From Chloroflexota bacterium (GTDB lineage Bacteria > Chloroflexota > Anaerolineae > Anaerolineales > Villigracilaceae): a DNA stretch of 64,000 bases. Positions 16,367 through 25,108 of this stretch are shown here, piece after piece. The DNA lies in NCBI GenBank assembly GCA_016234555.1, contig JACRBJ010000068.1, forward strand, positions 1-64,000, written 5' to 3'. A program made the translations under genes and the position numbers. The notes beneath the pieces are model-generated. The model was not told the origin of the DNA. It saw only the letters and a program-made list of their open reading frames with translations, and did not search any database. Position 1 is the stretch's first letter; each line of letters begins with the position of its first letter.

Positions 16367-17760
16367 AGTTTATCGATCACAGCCCAGATTTCCACGGGGT
16401 CTCTCATGCCTGTGATTGGGACCGCCCCAAGATGTTTGGTGTGAAGCCGCTCGCTGTTTTTCCCGAGCGCCATGTACGTCCAGCCGCTGATGAGGATGTC
16501 GTATTGCGGGAATTGCTTGTTCAGCCCGTCGATTCGCGCTGCCAGGTTCACCGTCCGCCCGACAACGGTGTATTCCTGCCGTTCGTTGGGACCGATGGCG
16601 CCCGCGAGCGCGACCCCGGTGTTGATTCCCACGCCCACGCGCAATGGCGGTTTGCCTTCCTTTTCCAGTTGGATGTTCAACTCCTTGATCGCGGCCCGAA
16701 CCTCCAACGCGGTCAGCACCGCCTGATAGGCGCTATCCTCCACCTCGCGCGGCGCGCCGTAGACGATGAGCGTGCTGTCGCCGCCAAATTTGTTGACCAT
16801 GCCGTTATGCTTTTGTGCCGACTGCACCACGATGGGAAAGAATTCATTTAACAGGGTGACGATTTCCTGCGGGGTGTGATTTTCTGAAAAGCTGGTGAAC
16901 TCGCGGATGTCGCAGAACAGCACCGAGACGCTGCGATTCTCGCCTTCTAGCTTCACCTGTCCCGTGCGGATGGCTTCTGCGACCTCGTGGCTGACAAACC
17001 GTCCGAACATGTCACGTAGCCATTCACGCTCCTGGAGTTGTTCCGCCATCTGGTTGAACGCCTTGCCGAGCCGCCCGATCTCGTCGCCGGACAGATAACT
17101 GGTGCGCTGGGTCAGGTCGCCTGCCGACATGCGGGAGACGATGCCGGTGAGTTCGGTCAACGGGCGTGTGATTTGCCCGGAGAAGAGGAAGGTCAATGCC
17201 GCGCCAAAGAGCAGGGTCAGCGCCGCCAGCAGGATGCCTTGTTGCGTGATCGAACTGATTTTGCTGGCCAGGGGTTTGGTGGAAAAATCCGCGCTGACCG
17301 CGCCCAGGACCTGGTTGCCCAAAATGATGACCCGTCCCGTGCTGACCTGTTCCGCCTCCCATTTGATGTACATGCCCGCGGGGTCGTACGTGATCAACAT
17401 GCCGCCCAGCGGGTCGGTTTGCTGGGAGAACAACGCCTCGGTCTGACGTGAATCCACCAGCGCCCGTCCCTTTGAATCGTAAACGACAAATGAGTTGACG
17501 TCTGGGTTGTCACTGATGAGTCTGGCAAGGTCGAGCAGTTCATCCACCTGCAGGCGATAGAGCGGGTCGCGCAGGGTGAGGGAGGTGGTTTCGAGAAAGA
17601 GGTCAGCCTGCTCGATAAGTTCCTGACGGAAACTGGAGCGTTCCCGCTGAATGGAGACATACGTCAGGGCAAGGACCGTCAGAGTGACAAGCAGGCTTGT
17701 CAGCGATGCGGTCTTGCTTGCAAGCGGAAGATTCAGCCAGTATTTACGCAGTGTACGCAT
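16363..17760 (-). CDS. Membrane adenylate/guanylate cyclase with HAMP domain
   Basis: A 465-residue class III nucleotide cyclase. A transmembrane helix near 14-33 is followed by a sensor region of about 125 residues, a second helix near 170-195, HAMP (about 195-245) and the catalytic domain (about 270-455). FCDIREFTSF and KFGGDSTLIVYG carry the two metal-binding aspartates, and VVGRTVNLAARI carries the Asn/Arg pair of the active site. It should make cAMP or cGMP in the cytoplasm in response to an extracytoplasmic signal. It starts 3 nt after the stop codon of the PhnD-like lipoprotein gene, so the two form an operon and probably a sensor pair. It converges on glycerate kinase. Confidence 0.9.
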   Translation of the reverse strand: MRTLRKYWLNLPLASKTASLTSLLVTLTVLALTYVSIQRERSSFRQELIEQADLFLETTSLTLRDPLYRLQVDELLDLARLISDNPDVNSFVVYDSKGRALVDSRQTEALFSQQTDPLGGMLITYDPAGMYIKWEAEQVSTGRVIILGNQVLGAVSADFSTKPLASKISSITQQGILLAALTLLFGAALTFLFSGQITRPLTELTGIVSRMSAGDLTQRTSYLSGDEIGRLGKAFNQMAEQLQEREWLRDMFGRFVSHEVAEAIRTGQVKLEGENRSVSVLFCDIREFTSFSENHTPQEIVTLLNEFFPIVVQSAQKHNGMVNKFGGDSTLIVYGAPREVEDSAYQAVLTALEVRAAIKELNIQLEKEGKPPLRVGVGINTGVALAGAIGPNERQEYTVVGRTVNLAARIDGLNKQFPQYDILISGWTYMALGKNSERLHTKHLGAVPITGMRDPVEIWAVIDKL

Positions 17761-17763
17761 GAG

Positions 17764-18711
17764 TTATGGCAGGGGGATGTCTTTGACGATTTCCATCATT
17801 TCGCGCATCCGGCTGGTCGCCGCATCGATGCCTTCGGGGAATAAGTCGAAGCGTGTGGTTTGGAATGTTTTCAGTGCAGCCTGGCCTTCCGGGGTTATGT
17901 GCATGGTGGTCAGTGTTTGCAGGATCGCCTTCAGCAGGTCGGGTTCGATGCCTGCGCGAGCCACCATCACTTGGCGCGGCGTGGATTCGGTGCGGGCAAG
18001 TTCCACCAGCTTTTCGGTGACATCGGGAGGAAAGGCGGTATCGAAGTTATAGTCGTCGGTGACGCCCGCCGGGGTCAGGCCGCTCAATACCCATTGCAGG
18101 ATGTTTTCATCGTCGTAGGCGAAGGCGAACCCAACCTCGTCCGCTTCGACCGGGTCGCTGTTGCTGGCTTTGCCGCTCAACGTCAGCCCGTTTTCGGTCA
18201 GGTATACCGCGGGCAGTAAAAAGCCCGAAGTGGAATAGGGCGCGTCCATGGCGACCATTTTCCCTTTCAGGTCTTCGATGCTGGTGATGTCGCTTTCCCT
18301 GCTGGCGTAGATGACGCTGTGGTAGGTCTCCACGCCAAACTTCCAGCGGCGCAGGACGATCTGTGCCCCCGAGGCGTCGCTGATCGACGTCGCCGGGTAG
18401 GTACTGTCGAAATACAGGTCAACTTCGCCGTTTTTCAACAGCTCGATCATCTCATCGGTGGAAGTCGCCACCTTCACCTGTCCGCCGGTGATGCCGTAGT
18501 CCGCAAGCTGGGCGGCGAGATAATCTGCAATCGGCTGCGCCCCTTCGATGACCTCGGCCGGGTCGTCGGAAATATCGCCGAAAACAATAAAGCGCTCTTC
18601 GATGGGCGCTTTGGTGGCTGGTTGCGATGTTGGCTGAGGCGTGGGGGGGACGCAGGCGGCAAGGATGAAAATCAGTGCGGTAATAAAATGATTTGCCGGT
18701 TTCCTCAACAT
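17764..18711 (-). CDS. PhnD-like phosphate/phosphonate-binding lipoprotein
   Basis: A 315-residue lipoprotein with signal peptide and lipobox ILAAC (Cys about 20), then a PhnD/type 2 periplasmic binding fold: FVFG-like opening 'IVFGDISDDP', 'VDLYFDSTYPATSISDASGA', 'IEDLKGKMVAMDAPYSTSGFLLPAVYL' and 'RTESTPRQVMVARAGI'. In this family the conserved 'S/T-S-T-S-G' segment binds the oxyanion ligand. No ABC permease or ATPase is nearby; instead the cyclase gene follows after 3 nt. I infer that it works as the ligand-binding subunit of the cyclase rather than as a transport component. Confidence 0.85.
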   Translation of the reverse strand: MLRKPANHFITALIFILAACVPPTPQPTSQPATKAPIEERFIVFGDISDDPAEVIEGAQPIADYLAAQLADYGITGGQVKVATSTDEMIELLKNGEVDLYFDSTYPATSISDASGAQIVLRRWKFGVETYHSVIYASRESDITSIEDLKGKMVAMDAPYSTSGFLLPAVYLTENGLTLSGKASNSDPVEADEVGFAFAYDDENILQWVLSGLTPAGVTDDYNFDTAFPPDVTEKLVELARTESTPRQVMVARAGIEPDLLKAILQTLTTMHITPEGQAALKTFQTTRFDLFPEGIDAATSRMREMMEIVKDIPLP

Positions 18712-18758
18712 GGAATAACCTCGACTTGGTTTATTTTTACCCGATTATACAGTACCTT

Positions 18759-18821
18759 TCAGGCGAGAAAGGTCAACAGGGCAAAAACGCCAAATCCTGC
18801 AATGATGATGCCAGTTTTCAT
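18759..18821 (-). CDS. Possible 20-residue membrane peptide
   Basis: A very short frame reads MKTGIIIAGFGVFALLTFLA. Its ATG overlaps the TGA of the GH114 lipoprotein gene (18818-18821), the ATGA arrangement used throughout this window for coupled genes. The peptide is almost wholly hydrophobic after Lys2, enough for one transmembrane helix. There is no recognisable family, and at this length the frame could be chance. Confidence 0.35.
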   Translation of the reverse strand: MKTGIIIAGFGVFALLTFLA

Positions 18822-19699
18822 TCATAATCCGATTCGCATGGGACGCGGAAGGCGTCCAGTTCCCAGTTCTTTTGCATGGCGTTGAAATTCATTTCCTCCG
18901 CCTGCGGACAAAATTCCCCGGGCGGGGTGTTGTACTGGATGACGAAGACGGGTTTGCCCGCCTTCACAAACGGTAAAAGCATTTCACACTCGTTGAACGA
19001 AAAACACTCCTCGTTCAACTCCCAGTCGAAATAGGGTAGTAGGTCGGGGATTTGTTCGAGGTCGTTTTTCAGCCCGATCTTCAAACCGCGCTGGTGGGCG
19101 GCTTCCGCGAGGAAGATGTTGAAGCGTATCTGGTCTTCATACGTCAGCGGAAAGCCCGTGTCGTTTGTGTAGCCGTTAACGTTATCGGGATCGACGCCGT
19201 CACAGCCTTTTTCCACGGCAAGGTCGAGGCGGGCTTCCATGATTGGTTTCAGCAGGTCAATCTGGCGGATGTCCAACCACGTCTCGCCTTCCCACCCCTC
19301 CATGGCTTTCCCCAAAACCTGTGACGGGAACTGTCCCGCGTCGGGTCGCCAGTCTTCGAGCGAGCCCGCGCTGAAATAGCACATCACGAAAACGCCACGC
19401 CCGCGCAGTTGGACGATGTCCGCGGCATCCGTGTCGAACAGGTCGAGGTTGTAGACGTCCACGTCGAGGCTCAGGTCGATGTCTCCCGTGTATTGGATTT
19501 GCCACCGGGCGCGGATGGGGATGGGGAGCGGCGGGACAACCGTTGGGCTAATCTCGTTATCTGGGGGCGGTTCAGTCGGGACGGCCTCCAAAGCCGTCGG
19601 GACAGCGGCATCCGTCGCAACCGCTGAAGTTGTGGCTGGTGCGTCGCAGGAAGTCCCAAAAAATAAAACGAGCAACACGCCGATTGAAATTCTTCTCAT
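18818..19699 (-). CDS. GH114-type endo-alpha-1,4-polygalactosaminidase-like lipoprotein
   Basis: A 293-residue protein with a signal peptide and lipobox (LFFGTSC, Cys about 18), a Thr/Ala/Pro-rich linker, and a TIM-barrel domain (about 65-290). Family marks include WQIQYTGDID at the start, 'VMCYFSAGSLEDWRPD', 'WLDIRQIDLL', 'EKGCDGVDPDNVNGY' with the acidic residues expected at the active site, and 'KNDLEQI'. GH114 enzymes cut exopolysaccharides containing galactosamine; the actual substrate is unknown. A possible 20-residue peptide follows by ATGA overlap. The family call is firm and the activity is inferred. Confidence 0.87.
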   Translation of the reverse strand: MRRISIGVLLVLFFGTSCDAPATTSAVATDAAVPTALEAVPTEPPPDNEISPTVVPPLPIPIRARWQIQYTGDIDLSLDVDVYNLDLFDTDAADIVQLRGRGVFVMCYFSAGSLEDWRPDAGQFPSQVLGKAMEGWEGETWLDIRQIDLLKPIMEARLDLAVEKGCDGVDPDNVNGYTNDTGFPLTYEDQIRFNIFLAEAAHQRGLKIGLKNDLEQIPDLLPYFDWELNEECFSFNECEMLLPFVKAGKPVFVIQYNTPPGEFCPQAEEMNFNAMQKNWELDAFRVPCESDYE

Positions 19700-19706
19700 G
19701 CGTCGG

Positions 19707-19712
19707 ATTGTA
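19707..19712 (-). promoter_or_regulatory. -10 box of a leaderless promoter for the GH114 lipoprotein gene
   Basis: TACAAT on the minus strand ends 7 nt before the ATG at 19699. There is no Shine-Dalgarno in that interval. Confidence 0.5.
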
Positions 19713-19730
19713 TCAAAATATAATACTGAC

Positions 19731-19805
19731 GGTCACACACCTGCCTTGGTGGGCGGTGCCAGGGAATTGCGCTTTCCGCCCTCAGAAAAAGCGCAATTTG
19801 TGACC
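19731..19805. repeat. Multi-stem structured intergenic element
   Basis: An outer 7-bp stem GGTCACA (19731-19737)/TGTGACC (19799-19805) encloses an 11-bp perfect stem AATTGCGCTTT (19765-19775)/AAAGCGCAATT (19788-19798) and a smaller stem around ACCTGCC/GGGCGGT. It could be a small RNA, a REP-like element or part of an untranslated leader. It lies between the divergent GH114 promoter and the secF terminator. Confidence 0.5.
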
Positions 19806-19814
19806 GAGTGCGAT

Positions 19815-19846
19815 ACAAAAAAGGGACACCGTTTCCGATGTCCCTT
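19815..19846 (-). terminator. Rho-independent terminator of secD-secF
   Basis: On the minus strand AAGGGACA (19846-19839) pairs with TGTCCCTT (19828-19821) and is followed by TTTTTTG, just after the secF stop codon. Confidence 0.82.
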
Positions 19847-19851
19847 GCGGG

Positions 19852-20775
19852 TTAGATCATGCTTTCTTCTTTTCGCTTGAACCAGGTGGTCCATTCGCGT
19901 TTTTCCCACAAGACCAAAATGGGAGCCGCAATGAAAATGGAGGAATAGGTTCCGCTAAAGAGACCCACGAGCAGGATGACGGAGAATTCCTGCAGCGTGA
20001 TGCCGCCAAACAAAGCCAGCGCCAGCAGGAGGAATTCCACGGTCATCAATTGGGTGTTGATCGAGCGCTGCAAGGTCTGGACGATGGAATGGTTGACGAG
20101 CTTTTCGTATTCCAGCTTGCGCAATAGGTTCGAGTTCTCACGGATGCGGTCGAAAACCACCACCTTGTCCTGCACCGAGAAGCCGATGACGGTCAGCAGG
20201 GCGGTGAGGAAGAGCGAATCGATCTGCCACCCGAAGAACATCGCGCCGATGCCGACAACGCTGAATACTACCGCCACGTCATGCACCATTGCAATGACGG
20301 CGCAGACGCCGTAGCGGAAGGCGTTTGGCACCTTGCGGAACGCGAGGGTGATGTATATGACCACCGCCAGCGCGGCGACTCCCACCGCCAGCGCGGCGCG
20401 GGACGCAACCTGCTTGCCGATGCTTGGTCCAACGCTGTCGAAGCGGATGACAGTAACCTCGGCGCCGCTTGTTTCCTTCATCGCGGTCAAAATGCTGTCG
20501 CGGACTTCTTCGCTCAGGAAGGAGGAGCGGATCTGGAGCGAGCCGGATTCGGTGCTGGTGATTTGCGCGTCGTCGATGCCAGCTTTCTCGTACAGGTTTA
20601 CGAGGTCAGCTGTCTCCAGAGTCTTCCCCGCCTCGAATTGAACTTCGAGCAGGCTTCCGCCGGTGAAATCAATCGAGAGGGGCAATCCGCCAACAGCCAG
20701 CAGGACAAGTCCTGATACGATGACCACCAGGGAGACGGCGAAATATAAATATCGTTTGCTGAGAATGTCAATCAT
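19852..20775 (-). CDS. secF: Protein translocase subunit SecF
   Basis: A 307-residue subunit of SecDF, which uses the proton gradient to pull proteins out of the SecYEG channel. The ATG at 20775 follows AAGGATATTCTT; the frame extends 15 codons upstream without support. Helix 1 (YLYFAVSLVVIVSGLVLLAVG) is followed by the SecD/SecF signature (SIDFTGGSLLEVQF), a periplasmic domain to about 120, and five more helices containing 'VVFDRIREN' and 'QTLQRSINTQLMT'. It lies 22 nt downstream of secD in one operon and has the usual length for the family. Confidence 0.95.
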   Translation of the reverse strand: MIDILSKRYLYFAVSLVVIVSGLVLLAVGGLPLSIDFTGGSLLEVQFEAGKTLETADLVNLYEKAGIDDAQITSTESGSLQIRSSFLSEEVRDSILTAMKETSGAEVTVIRFDSVGPSIGKQVASRAALAVGVAALAVVIYITLAFRKVPNAFRYGVCAVIAMVHDVAVVFSVVGIGAMFFGWQIDSLFLTALLTVIGFSVQDKVVVFDRIRENSNLLRKLEYEKLVNHSIVQTLQRSINTQLMTVEFLLLALALFGGITLQEFSVILLVGLFSGTYSSIFIAAPILVLWEKREWTTWFKRKEESMI

Positions 20776-20797
20776 AAGAATATCCTTGACGCATCCT

Positions 20798-22141
20798 TTA
20801 GATGCCGAACCAGCGTTCAAGATTATCGTCGAACTTGAACGACTTGAGGAAAACCACCAGCAGGGTGCGGGTGACGTAGATTGCGGTGAAGAGGGAGATC
20901 AGCACGCCCAGAGCCAGGGTCACGGAAAAGCCCTTGACGATGGTGGCGCCGAAGGTGGAGCCGAACCAGAAGAGGATGATCGAGGTGATGATGGTGGAGA
21001 GGTTCGAGTCGCGGATGGAGGACCAGGCGCGGGTCCAACCCTGGTCGATTGCCTGGGTAAGGTTCCTGCCGTTGCGCAATTCCTCCTTCATGCGTTCGAA
21101 GATGAGGATGTTTGCGTCCAGCGCCGCGCCGGTGCTGAGCAGGAAGCCGGCGATGCCGGGCAGGGTGAGGGTGAAGTGGAACCACTTGAACACGGCGAAG
21201 GCGACTGCGGCGTAGATCAAAATCGAGACGACCGCCACGACGCCGGGCATGCGGTAGTAGATGATCATGAACAGCGCCACGATTGCCATGCCGATCAAGC
21301 CAGCCATGAGGCTCTTGTCGAGCGAGTCCGCGCCGAGGGTGGGACCGATGATGCGGGTCTCCACGATCTTGAGCGGGACAGGCAGGGAGCCGTAGCGCAG
21401 TTGGACGGCAAAGGCGTTGGCAGACTCGGATGTAAAGCCGCCGGTGATGGTTCCCTGACCGCCGGTGATGGCGCTGTTAATCGAAGGAGACGAAATCACT
21501 TCCTTATCCAAAACAATGGTAAGTTGCTTGCCAATGTTCGCGGAAGTGTGGTCTCCGAAGATTTTTGCGCCTTCCGATTTCAGACTGAAATCGATCTGGT
21601 AACTAACGCCGTTCTGTGAAACGCCCACAGTTTCAAGTTGCGCGCCGGTCATGACGGTGTGATATACCGTTTCGCCTTCGGCGGGAGGGGTGGTGTTGTT
21701 GTAGTCGGTCAGGATGGTCGAACCAGCCTCGGGAGCGAAGTCGCCGGTATCCACGAATTCCAGCAAGCCCGTCTGCTGGATGGTCGCCAGCACAGACTCG
21801 GTGTCTTCGAGACCGGGGAACTCGCCGACGATGCGGCTTTCGCCTGCGACCTGAATGTTGTTTTCATTCACGCCGAGGGCATCGGTACGTTGTTGAACGA
21901 TCTCGCGGGCGATCTCCATTTGGGCGGAGTCGATCTTTGTCCCTTCAGCGACATCCGCTTCGAGGAGGACCTGCAAGCCGCCCTGAAGGTCCAAGCCGAG
22001 GCGGGGGGTGAGGTCACGGGTGAGAAGGGTTTCATCGTTCACAGGGTTGATGATGTTGGCCTTCTTGCTGAAGTCGATCCACAGCGCGACGATCAAGATC
22101 AACACAATGACGATGATACGGTTGGTAAGGTTACGAATCAT
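20798..22141 (-). CDS. secD: Protein translocase subunit SecD
   Basis: A 447-residue partner of SecF. It shows helix 1 (IIVIVLILIVALWIDFS), LGLDLQGGLQVLLE, a periplasmic region of about 230 residues including 'IVGEFPGLEDTE', and the C-terminal bundle of helices with 'ALDANILIFERMKEELRNG' and 'IDQGWTRAWSSIRDSN'. It is a compact SecD compared with the enterobacterial form of about 615 residues, as in many Gram-positive-type bacteria. It is preceded by a hairpin-containing leader and a TATAAT box. Confidence 0.96.
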   Translation of the reverse strand: MIRNLTNRIIVIVLILIVALWIDFSKKANIINPVNDETLLTRDLTPRLGLDLQGGLQVLLEADVAEGTKIDSAQMEIAREIVQQRTDALGVNENNIQVAGESRIVGEFPGLEDTESVLATIQQTGLLEFVDTGDFAPEAGSTILTDYNNTTPPAEGETVYHTVMTGAQLETVGVSQNGVSYQIDFSLKSEGAKIFGDHTSANIGKQLTIVLDKEVISSPSINSAITGGQGTITGGFTSESANAFAVQLRYGSLPVPLKIVETRIIGPTLGADSLDKSLMAGLIGMAIVALFMIIYYRMPGVVAVVSILIYAAVAFAVFKWFHFTLTLPGIAGFLLSTGAALDANILIFERMKEELRNGRNLTQAIDQGWTRAWSSIRDSNLSTIITSIILFWFGSTFGATIVKGFSVTLALGVLISLFTAIYVTRTLLVVFLKSFKFDDNLERWFGI

Positions 22142-22167
22142 GCTTCAATATCTCCATGCGCAAAAAT

Positions 22168-22199
22168 GCCAGCCTTTGGCTGGCGCGGACGCCATTATA
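22168..22199 (-). promoter_or_regulatory. secD promoter -10 box and leader hairpin
   Basis: TATAAT on the minus strand (22199-22194) lies 52 nt before the secD ATG. The leader then contains a perfect GCCAGCC/GGCTGGC hairpin (22184-22168) and a GGAG ahead of the start region. The hairpin could modulate expression or mRNA stability. Confidence 0.5.
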
Positions 22200-22213
22200 C
22201 TCCCATAGGTGAT

Positions 22214-23686
22214 TTACGGGTATATCCATTTTTTAAACAAATCGGTCAGGTCGCAGCCGCAATGCTCCTCTGCGTCCGCCTTTAATTTCTCAGGGGTGGC
22301 AATATCCCAGGCGTTGCTTTGGGTGTAGTCCTTCATGAACTCGTTAAAAACCTCCGAACCCATTTCGTCGCGCAGGGCTTCAAAGAACAGTCCGCCACGC
22401 CCGTAGACGATGGCGCTGTACTCCTCGTCGCTGTAATCGCGGACAGGCAGCCCGACGGGAATTTTCTCGTTCTCGACGTACCACCACCTCCCTTCAAGGC
22501 TGGAGCGAAAGCCCTGCGCGCCAGCCTTCCCGTACATGTCTGAGAAATACTGGAGCGTGGCAAACTGCGTGAGGGATTCATCCAGCCAGGGGTCGTCCAA
22601 CTGGTCGTTGCCGACGAGGTTATAGAACCATTGATGTCCCACCTCATGGGCGACCGTCGCTTCCAAATAATTCTGGTCGGGTGAGACGATCCACTCTGCG
22701 ATGGCGATCATACCCGGGTATTCGATCCCCAAAGCGTGTGTGGGCGTGGAAACAAAATCCAGTTCGGTGTAGGGATAAGGCGCATAGTGTTTTTCAAAGA
22801 CTTCGATTGCGTGGGCGGCGGTTTCCAAAGCGGACTCCGCGCCGTCCTGCAAATAATCGCGGGTGTAAAACCGCAATTCGATTCCATTTGATTTCTTTGT
22901 GAAGACTTCATATTCGGAACTCGCCGCCAGATAGAAATCGCGCACGGGTCCAGCCGCATACTCGACCGTTTGCCTGTTCCCATTTTCCTGACGGTTGACT
23001 TCGCGCCCGGAGCCGACGAGCGTGACTCCCTTCGGCGCTTCCACCGTGACCTCAAAGAAGGACATGTCGGCGTAGGTCACATCGCCCGATTGCGGCGGGA
23101 TTTCGGCGTTCCAGCCTTCGTCGTCGTAGACCACGATCACGGGATAGGCGTGCGCGAGCGCCAGCACGTCGTCGTAGTAGGCTTGGACGCCGTAATTCAA
23201 CTCGACGGTTTGCGGAACGGCGAGGTTGAAGTCCATGCTCAGGGTGAGACTTTCCCTTGGCTTTAGTGGACTTTCGAGCGGAACGGTCATCAAGCTGTCG
23301 TTGAGCGCATACGTCGGTGTGACCTCTTCGCCGTTCACGGTGACGTTGTCCACTTTCGTCTCGCCGCCGAGGATGTTGGCAAACAGGCGGAGTTTTACTT
23401 CGTTCAGGTCAATCTCTTCGGCGTTGGTGTAGATCACGGTCTCGCTGCCGCTGATGTGCGCCAGGTCGTCGGCAATGTTGAATTCGATTTCGTACATGCT
23501 GGCGTACGGAAGTTCGTTCAGCACGGCTTGATATTCGGGGACGAGTCCATCTTTGAAGATGGCGCGATCTGTGGTGGAGGTCTGGGTGGGCGGAATCGGC
23601 TCGGGTGTGGATTCGGCTCCTCGACCAACGATCAGGCACGAGGTCAGAAAAAGAAGAAGGATTGGGAGCAGGGAAAGCTTTTTCAT
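22214..23686 (-). CDS. M1-family metallopeptidase lipoprotein
   Basis: A 490-residue exported zinc peptidase. A signal peptide with lipobox LFLTSC (Cys about 17) is followed by a beta-rich N-domain (about 50-260) and the M1 catalytic domain. The exopeptidase-type motif appears as GIEYPGMIAIAE, and the zinc site is HEVGH with the third ligand Glu in WLDESL, 18 residues on. It lacks the large C-terminal region of PepN, which fits the short extracytoplasmic M1 forms. Its start codon overlaps the stop codon of the P-loop kinase by 4 nt, making it the last gene of a four-gene operon. The substrate is unknown. Confidence 0.92.
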   Translation of the reverse strand: MKKLSLLPILLLFLTSCLIVGRGAESTPEPIPPTQTSTTDRAIFKDGLVPEYQAVLNELPYASMYEIEFNIADDLAHISGSETVIYTNAEEIDLNEVKLRLFANILGGETKVDNVTVNGEEVTPTYALNDSLMTVPLESPLKPRESLTLSMDFNLAVPQTVELNYGVQAYYDDVLALAHAYPVIVVYDDEGWNAEIPPQSGDVTYADMSFFEVTVEAPKGVTLVGSGREVNRQENGNRQTVEYAAGPVRDFYLAASSEYEVFTKKSNGIELRFYTRDYLQDGAESALETAAHAIEVFEKHYAPYPYTELDFVSTPTHALGIEYPGMIAIAEWIVSPDQNYLEATVAHEVGHQWFYNLVGNDQLDDPWLDESLTQFATLQYFSDMYGKAGAQGFRSSLEGRWWYVENEKIPVGLPVRDYSDEEYSAIVYGRGGLFFEALRDEMGSEVFNEFMKDYTQSNAWDIATPEKLKADAEEHCGCDLTDLFKKWIYP

Positions 23687-24048
23687 TTGGCAAATCCTCT
23701 TAAGTGAGTCAAAGCCTGGGTCAGAACTTCTTCAGGCGTCAGGTTGTTGGTGTCTATGATGATATCGGCGTTTTGATGGGCGTGCGAGAGCCTGCGCAAC
23801 TGTTCTTCGTGATCCTGAGGAAGCCAGTTTAGTTTTCGGCGTGAGGTGGAGTTTTCAAAGGAACATTCCAAAAAGATGAGGACATCGGGATTGGTGATGA
23901 CCCGCCACATGGTTTTGACGTAGGAATGTTCCTGTGCGATGTGACGGCAGCGATAGCCGTGTTTTTCCAGCCCTGCGATCAATGTGGATTTTCCCGATCC
24001 GCAGGGACCGACGACGCCGATAAGGAGTCGTTGGTCGGGGTCATTCAT
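23683..24048 (-). CDS. Small P-loop kinase-like protein
   Basis: A 121-residue protein, started at MNDPDQRLL (24048) because the upstream frame is only a shadow of the channel gene. Walker A is GPCGSGKST at about 14-22. A middle segment 'DVLIFLECSFENSTSRRKLNW' and a final 'ADIIIDTNNLTPEEVLTQAL' resemble small adenylylsulfate/uridine-kinase-like ATPases. It overlaps the TrkA-type gene by 8 nt and the peptidase gene by 4 nt, so it should be translationally coupled to both. The substrate is unknown. Confidence 0.82.
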   Translation of the reverse strand: MNDPDQRLLIGVVGPCGSGKSTLIAGLEKHGYRCRHIAQEHSYVKTMWRVITNPDVLIFLECSFENSTSRRKLNWLPQDHEEQLRRLSHAHQNADIIIDTNNLTPEEVLTQALTHLRGFAK

Positions 24049-25108
24049 TTTCGTGCAAGAGGCGACCCAACTCCTCCGTGCCGCCCAGCACGGCAATGGT
24101 GTCGCCTGCGTGAATGACGCTGCTGTCGGTCGGGTGCATTTCGGAGTGATGATCGCGGCGGATGAGCACGATGTTGAGGTGATAGTTGTCTTCGACGTAG
24201 CCGATGGTTTTTTCCGCGAAAGGCGCGTGATCCGAGACGACCAGCCGCGCAAGGCTGAGCAACTGCCCTTCGATGGAGATGGGGTTGGTCACATCCACGC
24301 CCGCAGCGGCGGCAGCGAAAACGGGGGCAGCCATTTCGGTGGCGCTCAGGGCGATGAACCCGAACTGGTCCTGGAGCGCATGGGCGAAGTCGTCATCGAA
24401 GATTCTGACCACCACGTTGATCTTTGGGTTGATGCTGCGCGCCTTGAGCGCGATCTGCAAATTCATGGCGTCGTTCTGGCTGGCGAGGATGATGGTGCGC
24501 GCGTCCTTAACGTTTGCTCCCTCCAGCGCGATGGGGCGGGTGGCGTCGTCCTGAATGACGGGGATGCCGAGGTTGCGCGCCACGCTGATGGTGTCGGTGT
24601 CGGCGCTGTATTCCAGCACCACAAATTGTTCGCCCATCTCATGCAGTTTGAGCGCGATGCGATAGCCGAGATGTCCCAGCCCGACGAGGATGATGTGTTT
24701 ATTAAATGTGGAGGCTACTGCCATTTCCCATTCCTTGCTGCGAGCGCGGCGGTTGAAAAGCAGACTGCCGAAGTCTGCTAGACCCTGCGCAAGCACGACG
24801 ATGCCGACAACGGGCATCAAAAAGTGAAACATCTGCAAAATGATGTGGTTTGGAAAGTCACGGTTTGGCGGCTGTAAAAACGTGAGGGTCAGGACGGTGT
24901 AAATGGATTCAACCAGACTGTTGACTGGTTCACCAAATAATTCGGAGAAGAAGTGATATAGAGTGCCGCCGCCGACGACTGCCACGGCAAACCATAGCAC
25001 GGGGATGCGGAATTCTCCCAGCAGGATGGTGGTGTCGCGGACGGAGGCTTTGAAATGTCTCCAGCGATGCAGGGCTGAGTCTGGGTGATGTTTGCGTGTG
25101 TTAGCCAT
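24041..25108 (-). CDS. Channel-like protein with TrkA-N and TrkA-C domains
   Basis: A 355-residue membrane protein with two helices (about 37-58 and 90-112), an RCK/TrkA-N Rossmann domain (ILVGLGHLGYRIALKL, about 130-250) and a TrkA-C domain (about 265-350, ending GDTIAVLGG). It has the layout of a two-helix K+ channel, but the pore loop reads IYTVLTLTFLQPP where TVGYGD is expected, so the canonical potassium filter is missing. It may be a non-selective or altered channel, or a membrane-bound nucleotide sensor. Its start overlaps the PP2C gene by 8 nt and its end overlaps the kinase gene by 8 nt. Confidence 0.85.
   Translation of the reverse strand: MANTRKHHPDSALHRWRHFKASVRDTTILLGEFRIPVLWFAVAVVGGGTLYHFFSELFGEPVNSLVESIYTVLTLTFLQPPNRDFPNHIILQMFHFLMPVVGIVVLAQGLADFGSLLFNRRARSKEWEMAVASTFNKHIILVGLGHLGYRIALKLHEMGEQFVVLEYSADTDTISVARNLGIPVIQDDATRPIALEGANVKDARTIILASQNDAMNLQIALKARSINPKINVVVRIFDDDFAHALQDQFGFIALSATEMAAPVFAAAAAGVDVTNPISIEGQLLSLARLVVSDHAPFAEKTIGYVEDNYHLNIVLIRRDHHSEMHPTDSSVIHAGDTIAVLGGTEELGRLLHENE

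Noticed and set aside
20663..21619. 318-residue + strand frame rich in Glu/Gly/Asp
   Set aside because: Antisense to secD-secF; composition is typical of reverse frames in GC-rich genes.
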